From positions 69,349-133,348 of the forward strand of contig JAFRUO010000020.1 in NCBI GenBank assembly GCA_017438845.1: a stretch of DNA of 64,000 nucleotides, given 5' to 3'. Shown piece after piece: positions 59,125 to 64,000 of this stretch. Position numbers and translations under genes: made by a program. Under the pieces are notes generated by a model, which saw only the letters and a program-made list of their open reading frames with translations, had not been told where the DNA came from and did no database searches. Position 1 is the stretch's first letter, and every line of letters starts with the position of its first letter. Source of the stretch: Clostridia bacterium (lineage in GTDB: Bacteria; Bacillota; Clostridia; Oscillospirales; Acutalibacteraceae).

Positions 59125-60600
59125 ATGACAAAACAGGAATATCTGAAACAGATTGAAAGCGTTATCAAAAACGGCCCGTATAAGAATACCTGGCAGTCGC
59201 TGTCGCATCATAAAACGCCGGCATGGTATTACCGCGACAAGTTCGGTATCTTCATTCATTGGGGCATTTACTCCGTGCCTGCTTACGGCAGCGAATGGTA
59301 TTCAAGAGCAATGTATGACCCAAATTGCAGAGAATTTGAATACCATATTAAAACTTACGGCACGCAGAACAAATTCGGCTACAAGGATTTTATTCCTATG
59401 TTCAAAGCTGAAAATTTCAGCGCTGACGAATGGATAGCGCTATTCAAAAAAGCGGGTGCAAAATTTGTTATGCCCGTATGTGAGCATCACGACGGCTTCG
59501 CCATGTATGACACGGCGTTTAACCGTTGGAACGCCAAAAATATGGGACCTTTAAGAGATGTTGCCGGTGAGCTAAAGGCAGCCTGTGAAAATGAAGGCTT
59601 AACCTTTTGCGCCTCAAGTCACAGGGCAGAGCATTATTTCTTTATGAATATGGGCAGAACCTTTGACAGCGATGTCAATGATGAGCAGTATCGGGATTTT
59701 TACGGTCCTGCCTATCACTGTCCCGAGCTGGACAGCCACACCCTGCACGCCACCACGGCGGACACCTATTCTCTCGGCGCAAGTAAGGAGTGGCTGGAGG
59801 ATTGGCTTGTGCGCACCTGCGAACTGATTGACAAATACCAACCGGGCATTCTGTATTTTGATTGGTGGATACACAATCACTCCTTCAAGCCTTACCTGAA
59901 AAAGCTCTGCGCGTATTACTATAACCGCGCTGCCGAATGGGGCAAAGAGGTGACGATTAACTATAAGCATGAAGCATTTCCGCCGGGAGTCGCCACCTTT
60001 GATGTGGAGCGCGGCGCGCTGACCGATATTTCCCCCGTTCCCTGGCAGACAGACACCGCCATCGGCAAATGCTCCTGGGGATACCGGACGGATAACGAAT
60101 ACAAAAGCAGCAGACAGATTATATGCGATTTAATTGACATCGTCAGCAAAAACGGCATGCTGCTGCTCAATGTCGGTCCAAAGGCGGACGGAACAATTAC
60201 CGAAGAGGAAACGGCGGTGCTGCTTGAAATCGGCGATTGGCTCCGGAAAAACGGCGAAGGCATTTACGGCACCGCCTTCTGGAAACAGTTCGGCGAAGGC
60301 GATGTGAATAATGAAGCCGGATTTTTTAAGGATGACGAGGAAAAGCAATTCACCGCAAAGGATTTCCGCTTCACCTATAAAGACAGCTGCGTGTATGCGT
60401 TTCAGATGCGCCCGGATGGCAATGATGTGAAAATAAAAGCGTTCAGAAAGCATAGCCCGCACGATTTTTTAGTGAATTCCGTAACGCTGCTTGAAACGGG
60501 CGAAACGCTCGCCTTTGAGAGAAACGAAAACGAAATGGTAATCAAAACAAGCGGCTGCCAAAGTGACAAACCGCTTTGCTTTAAAATTGAAATAGATTGA
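59125..60600 (+). CDS. GH29 alpha-L-fucosidase, cytoplasmic
   Basis: 491 residues without a signal peptide, so probably acts on imported oligosaccharides. GH29 hallmarks: KFGIFIHWGIYSVPAYGSEW, GAKFVMPVCEHHDGFAMYD, FCASSHRAEHYFF, GILYFDWWIHN (Asp nucleophile), LLNVGPKADGTI. The C-terminal about 100 residues form a beta domain. Stands alone with its own promoter. Base composition (AGC and CGG codons more frequent than in neighbours) hints at a horizontally acquired gene. GGGAGAAAG precedes ATG 59125. Confidence 0.92.
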   Translation: MTKQEYLKQIESVIKNGPYKNTWQSLSHHKTPAWYYRDKFGIFIHWGIYSVPAYGSEWYSRAMYDPNCREFEYHIKTYGTQNKFGYKDFIPMFKAENFSADEWIALFKKAGAKFVMPVCEHHDGFAMYDTAFNRWNAKNMGPLRDVAGELKAACENEGLTFCASSHRAEHYFFMNMGRTFDSDVNDEQYRDFYGPAYHCPELDSHTLHATTADTYSLGASKEWLEDWLVRTCELIDKYQPGILYFDWWIHNHSFKPYLKKLCAYYYNRAAEWGKEVTINYKHEAFPPGVATFDVERGALTDISPVPWQTDTAIGKCSWGYRTDNEYKSSRQIICDLIDIVSKNGMLLLNVGPKADGTITEEETAVLLEIGDWLRKNGEGIYGTAFWKQFGEGDVNNEAGFFKDDEEKQFTAKDFRFTYKDSCVYAFQMRPDGNDVKIKAFRKHSPHDFLVNSVTLLETGETLAFERNENEMVIKTSGCQSDKPLCFKIEID

Positions 60601-60720
60601 TTGAAGCAGCATTGCTGTTCTGCTGCCGCTTTCTTACGACTTGCGCCCCTATGACAAAACTTTTGTGATATATTATAAAGCCAAACCATGCGGAAGAGTA
60701 GGCTTATATGATTATTATAA
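60601..60720. other. spacer, nothing convincing
   Basis: The stretch between the fucosidase stop and the fragment below contains a TATAAA-like box (about 60671) and no supported gene. Confidence 0.4.
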
Positions 60721-60957
60721 AATAAGAAAGAGATATTTCTTTGCTATTGGGTAGCCTCCCCGTACAGAAGAAGACATATTGCGATTGATTCTGTGAATAC
60801 AGTTTTAGATTATCTCAAAAATCCGGTAATTAAATCCGTTTTATTTGATGTAAAAAAAGAAAACCGGAATAGTATTTTGCTTATCAACAAAATACCAAAC
60901 ACAAGTATCGTAAGTGAAGATGCCGACATAATGATATATTCACATTCGATTTTATAG
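60721..60957 (+). pseudogene. possible fragment of an unknown gene
   Basis: A 78-codon open frame (from after a stop at 60718 to TAG 60955-60957) has no start codon and no ribosome site. It encodes ordinary-looking sequence, e.g. IAIDSVNTVLDYLKNPVIKS and VLFDVKKENRNSILLINK. The family is not recognised. It may be a 3' remnant or a chance frame. A terminator (about 60980-61015) follows it, supporting a former transcription unit. Confidence 0.3.
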
Positions 60958-60977
60958 AAGTTAAAATGCCATATTTA

Positions 60978-61020
60978 AAAGAAGGTTGACCGGTTTTCAG
61001 TCAACCTTCTTTATTGCGCA
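60978..61020 (+). terminator. intrinsic terminator
   Basis: AGAAGGTTGAC (60979-60989) pairs with GTCAACCTTCT (60999-61009), T-rich tail. Confidence 0.75.
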
Positions 61021-61076
61021 TGCCCCTTAAAGCCCTTCTTTTTTCTTTATATTTTCTGTTATACAAATTGCGGCAA

Positions 61077-61110
61077 TAAAAAAGAGCAGGAAACCTGCTC
61101 TTTTTTATGT
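61077..61110. terminator. terminator of the minus-strand LRR/transporter operon
   Basis: AAAAAAGAGCAGG pairs with CCTGCTCTTTTTT with a 3-base loop; on minus it ends transcription just after the LRR gene at 61115. Confidence 0.8.
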
Positions 61111-61114
61111 TTGA

Positions 61115-62419
61115 TTATTTTTCAAGCTCTGCTCTTTCGGCTGAATAGTTTACATCGATGTTCTTCTTAAAGAGAAGATAATCATATTTCGGAAGCCACT
61201 GACTGCCGATTGAGCCTGATTTGAACGCAGTCTCGTCTGCGGCGACATCCATTTGAGTAATGCCCTTAAGCGGCGAGCCGTCTTCACCCTTTTCCTTGTA
61301 TACCGAATCCCAGAAGGCGTGGTGCCCGATGTAGGTTACGCTCTTCGGAATATACATATAGCTAAGCCCTCTGTCACGCGTAAATGCGTCCGAGCCTATA
61401 TTTTCAAGACCTTCGGGAAGCGAGGGATAAACCTTGCCGAGCGCTTCCTGACCGCTGAAACGGGATTCAGAGACCTTGGCCGAAGGGACATATGAGTAAA
61501 TATGGTGCATATTTCCGCAGTCAAAGAAGCCGAGCGTGCCGATTTCCTTTAAGCCTTCGGGTAGGTAATAGGTGTCTATGTTAGCGTAGTTGAAGCAAAG
61601 CGGACCGATTTTTTCAACCGTTGAGGGAACGACGAAGGTTCTTACATCCTCGTTGTATTTTTCAAAATATGCTTCGTCATATTTTTCCGTCGGGCCCCAA
61701 AGCTCCTCCATCGGCTCTCCTTTGTCGTCAACAAGCTTGTCATATTCGCATTCCTTGCGTAGGAACTTGTCGTGGTCAATCGGATAGCAAATGATCTCAG
61801 TCTGATCCTTGTTGTAAAGAACGCCGTCAATGTCACTGTAATTCGGGTTGTTGTCGTCAACATAGATGCATTGAAGATTCCAGCAGGAATAAAACGCCTT
61901 GTTGTCGATACTTGTTACCCCTGCGCCTATATTGATTACCTCAAGGGTGCTGTCACAGTTAAAGGCATATTCGTGAACGGCAATGACCGGTTTGCTTTCA
62001 TCGAACACAAGAAAATCTGTTTTGACATCCTCTTCCTCTTCCGCGCCGCCTGCAATAATGGCGCCCGCTTCAATTTTTGAGTTGTCGATTTCGGCCGTAT
62101 AACCTATGTCAAAGCTCTTGATAAGTCCGTTGTTCGAGAACTGAATAAGCTCATATCCGCCGTCGATTTGTTTATACTCAAGGTCGCCCGTGTTAAGCAG
62201 AGCACGTACCGAGAAGAACAGAGAAAGGATAACCGCAATAGAAATTAAGATGACAAACGCTGCCTTCTTGCCCTTTGCGTTTTTGTATGAGTGATTTATC
62301 TTGGGCTGTGCAAGTCCTTCAATCTGATAGGTCCAGATTTCGTCCTCGGGGATGTCAAGAATTACTTCTTCAGCCTCAGCCGTGGTATTAGCCTTTTTGG
62401 CTTTTTCTTTTTTACTCAT
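61115..62419 (-). CDS. membrane-anchored LRR_5 protein
   Basis: 434 residues from the ATG at 62419 (MSKKEKAKKANTTAEAEEVI), AAGGAGG upstream; the longer frame to 62500 overlaps the transporter. A lysine-rich cytoplasmic start is followed by one membrane helix (about 53-75, AAFVILISIAVILSLFFSVRA) and an outside part with LRR_5 units (LEVINIGAGVTSIDNKAFYSC, VVPSTVEKIGPLCF, YLPEGLKEIGTLGFFDCG, YIPKSVTYIGHHAFW). No dockerin or sortase signal: single-pass type II topology unlike the LRR genes near 3-13 kb. It is 13 bases downstream of the transporter gene, implying an operon and possibly a functional pair. Confidence 0.85.
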   Translation of the reverse strand: MSKKEKAKKANTTAEAEEVILDIPEDEIWTYQIEGLAQPKINHSYKNAKGKKAAFVILISIAVILSLFFSVRALLNTGDLEYKQIDGGYELIQFSNNGLIKSFDIGYTAEIDNSKIEAGAIIAGGAEEEEDVKTDFLVFDESKPVIAVHEYAFNCDSTLEVINIGAGVTSIDNKAFYSCWNLQCIYVDDNNPNYSDIDGVLYNKDQTEIICYPIDHDKFLRKECEYDKLVDDKGEPMEELWGPTEKYDEAYFEKYNEDVRTFVVPSTVEKIGPLCFNYANIDTYYLPEGLKEIGTLGFFDCGNMHHIYSYVPSAKVSESRFSGQEALGKVYPSLPEGLENIGSDAFTRDRGLSYMYIPKSVTYIGHHAFWDSVYKEKGEDGSPLKGITQMDVAADETAFKSGSIGSQWLPKYDYLLFKKNIDVNYSAERAELEK

Positions 62420-62432
62420 TCCCGACACCTCC

Positions 62433-64000
62433 TTAACCTGTGAACGAGCCGGCAACCGATTCGCCCTCGGCCTCTGCCTTTTTCTCGGTAACCTCGGCAC
62501 GGCGCTTAAGCACCTGAATAACCTGATTCTGTTTGTTTGAATCGTAATCCCAGAAGAAATACGGTATAGTCATCAGCAGGAAGCCTGCTATGTCGAACAG
62601 AATCGGTATAACGATTATCCTGACTCTTGACATATCGACAAACAGAACGTCCCAGTTGGAGTTGAAGCCGAATTTAAGCAGAAGTATCGGAATAATAAGA
62701 CCTACAAGTGCGGCAATCGGGCCTGTAATCCAGCCGAAAATGCCGGAGAAAGCCTCAAGCCTCTCACCCGACAGATACATCTGATAGTCGTTAATTCGGA
62801 TATCCATATCGTGCATAACAGACATGGGGATAGTGTGGGTTACCTCAAGCAGGATAAGTATGATGACGCAGATGATACCGCAGAGTGTAACATTATCGCC
62901 GCAGAGGAGAATTGTCGCAACAACAAGCGACCAGCCGATTGCACGGGTCAAATAATAGAAAATCATAATCTGCTTATATGAAAATCTCTTTATAAAATAC
63001 GGCGTAAAGAAATCGGGCGGAGTTCCCGCAAAGGAAACAAGCGAAACAAGAAGTCCGTAGGAAAGTCCGCTGAGTCGGAAGGTGTAGAGGTAAAGCACCG
63101 TCGTAAACGCAAGCATACCGTTGCCCAGCGAGTCAAGCAGGTAAACCGCGTTGAGCATCCATTTGTACTTGTTACGCATTACGCCGAAAATGCCGTCCCA
63201 GAACTTGATCTGCACCTTTTCTTCAAGGGGCGGCTGAGGAATCCTCTCCTTGATTCTGCTGGCAAAAACCATTGTCAGCGTTGCGAAGCTGATAAAGATT
63301 ATCGGAATAACGTATCTGTAAACGTTGATGTCAGCCCATTCGTCACGTGTAAAGCCGATGGCTATCGGGATAACGACAACCATTACGGAGTTGAGAATAT
63401 GAGAAAGCTTGATGGGATAGGTCCTGATAAGAATTCTTTCCTGCATATTCGGGCTTATGTTTTGAGCGACGTTTTCAAGACAGTTGCCGAAGTTAAACAG
63501 GTTGTAAACAGAGAACAGAAGGTTTGCGACCCATACTCGTGTAACAACGTCGTCAATAGCATAAACAGGCAGCCAGCCGATAAGGATAACCATAACGCAT
63601 TTGGGCACAACGTCGCAGTAAAGGAAATATTTATAACGTCCGAACTTCGGAACAAGCTTCTTACGCCAGAAAATGTTACGCGAGCCTGCCCAGCCGTTCC
63701 ACAGAATGTGAGTGCCCAGAATTTTGATAGCCGACGCCGCCGAAAGACCTCTTATCGAGTTTAACGCGGCAACGACCGTATTGTTCGGGTTGAGATACGG
63801 CGTGAAGTTGAAAACAATCAGGAAAATACCGATTATCATGGAGAAAAAATAAACGGTATAGAGCTTCTTCTCGGTTCTCTTGGGCATAAAGCCGAGGTTA
63901 TCGTTGATAATCCAGCCCAGAATATCCCACAGCTTCTGCAAAGGCATATTGATAAGTGCAATTGCAGTGAAGACAACGTACGGCAGCTGGTAGTGATACA
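62433..64000 (-). CDS. MFS-type (GPH/MFS_2-like) transporter, N-terminus beyond window
   Basis: At least 522 residues. The open frame continues to the window edge through a hydrophobic stretch (YVVFTAIALINMPLQKLWDI), and the Met at 63947 has no ribosome site, so the start lies outside. About 12 membrane segments and two sets of charged loops resemble the MFS_2 sugar/cation symporters. Motifs include GNCLENVAQN, LFSVYNLFNFG and YDSNKQNQVIQVLKRR at the C-terminus. Substrate unknown. Cotranscribed with the membrane-anchored LRR_5 protein. Confidence 0.8.
   Translation of the reverse strand, partial: YHYQLPYVVFTAIALINMPLQKLWDILGWIINDNLGFMPKRTEKKLYTVYFFSMIIGIFLIVFNFTPYLNPNNTVVAALNSIRGLSAASAIKILGTHILWNGWAGSRNIFWRKKLVPKFGRYKYFLYCDVVPKCVMVILIGWLPVYAIDDVVTRVWVANLLFSVYNLFNFGNCLENVAQNISPNMQERILIRTYPIKLSHILNSVMVVVIPIAIGFTRDEWADINVYRYVIPIIFISFATLTMVFASRIKERIPQPPLEEKVQIKFWDGIFGVMRNKYKWMLNAVYLLDSLGNGMLAFTTVLYLYTFRLSGLSYGLLVSLVSFAGTPPDFFTPYFIKRFSYKQIMIFYYLTRAIGWSLVVATILLCGDNVTLCGIICVIILILLEVTHTIPMSVMHDMDIRINDYQMYLSGERLEAFSGIFGWITGPIAALVGLIIPILLLKFGFNSNWDVLFVDMSRVRIIVIPILFDIAGFLLMTIPYFFWDYDSNKQNQVIQVLKRRAEVTEKKAEAEGESVAGSFTG

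Noticed and set aside
1-64000. CRISPR arrays, rRNA genes, plasmid or phage origin
   Set aside because: No regularly spaced repeats with unique spacers, no rRNA motifs and no replication-initiation or phage structural genes were seen.

Overview
The window reads as a chromosomal segment of a low-to-mid GC, Gram-positive gut anaerobe of the Clostridia, most likely Oscillospiraceae/Ruminococcaceae. This is inferred from the mix of BspA-type leucine-rich-repeat surface proteins ending in dockerin-like repeats, type III glutamine synthetase, a split ferredoxin-linked glutamate synthase, an Asn T-box, consensus sigma-A promoters and strong AGGAGG ribosome sites. No species can be named from the sequence alone.

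Layout. 1-2450: the tail of an EcoRI-family adenine methyltransferase overlapping a DUF262/HNH nuclease (restriction-modification-like), two small unknown genes, and a structured intergenic region that may encode a minus-strand small RNA. 2500-16650: four large secreted surface proteins in one direction (three LRR_5/BspA types, two or three with dockerin-like calcium-binding repeats; one GLUG/MBG protein with an IPKTG sortase-type tail), each with its own promoter and terminator. They are interspersed with a dispersed repeat family and two decayed copies of the tyrosine integrase found intact at 37463-38626. 16949-29535: a nitrogen block. A minus-strand operon holds a five-piece glutamate synthase plus purF. 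Divergent from it are glnN (GSIII), an Amt-PII fusion and T-box-controlled asnB. Then come a collapsed carA-carB remnant and an HNH nuclease with homing-endonuclease-associated repeats.

31970-37414 is the most interesting part. An HxlR regulator is divergent from six codirectional, closely spaced or overlapping genes: a Cys-rich ACGX-repeat peptide, its radical SAM/SPASM enzyme, a medium-chain oxidoreductase, a DUF1848 protein, a zinc-type macrodomain ADP-ribosylhydrolase and a class M sirtuin (SirTM). Each half resembles a described module, the ACGX peptide system and the SirTM/macro reversible ADP-ribosylation pair. Their union, without the usual GcvH-L/LplA2 partners, looks unusual and suggests that the modified peptide or its redox state is tied to ADP-ribosylation.

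37463-45324 holds the integrase, two paralogous amidase lipoproteins between inverted copies of a palindromic element, a PrsW-like protease with a membrane partner, repeat-rich DNA ending at tRNA-Leu(GAG), and an ABC substrate-binding lipoprotein. 45483-52536 carries a YhhN protein, MscS, RmuC and a tight five-gene operon (DUF2997, membrane/HHH protein, radical SAM activase-like protein, Ycf46-like AAA ATPase, DUF1257-like protein) that resembles a conserved but uncharacterised cluster. 52592-64000 has glnA (GSI), ileS, a membrane-bound XRE regulator, a PAQR/hemolysin III protein, a GH29 fucosidase, a membrane-anchored LRR_5 protein and a transporter running off the right edge.

Nitrogen theme: GSIII, GSI, glutamate synthase, Amt-PII, AsnB and PurF all lie within 37 kb. 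The glnN, glutamate synthase and glnA transcripts begin with hairpin leaders sharing a GGCAAYGR-like motif, which points to common control at the RNA level.
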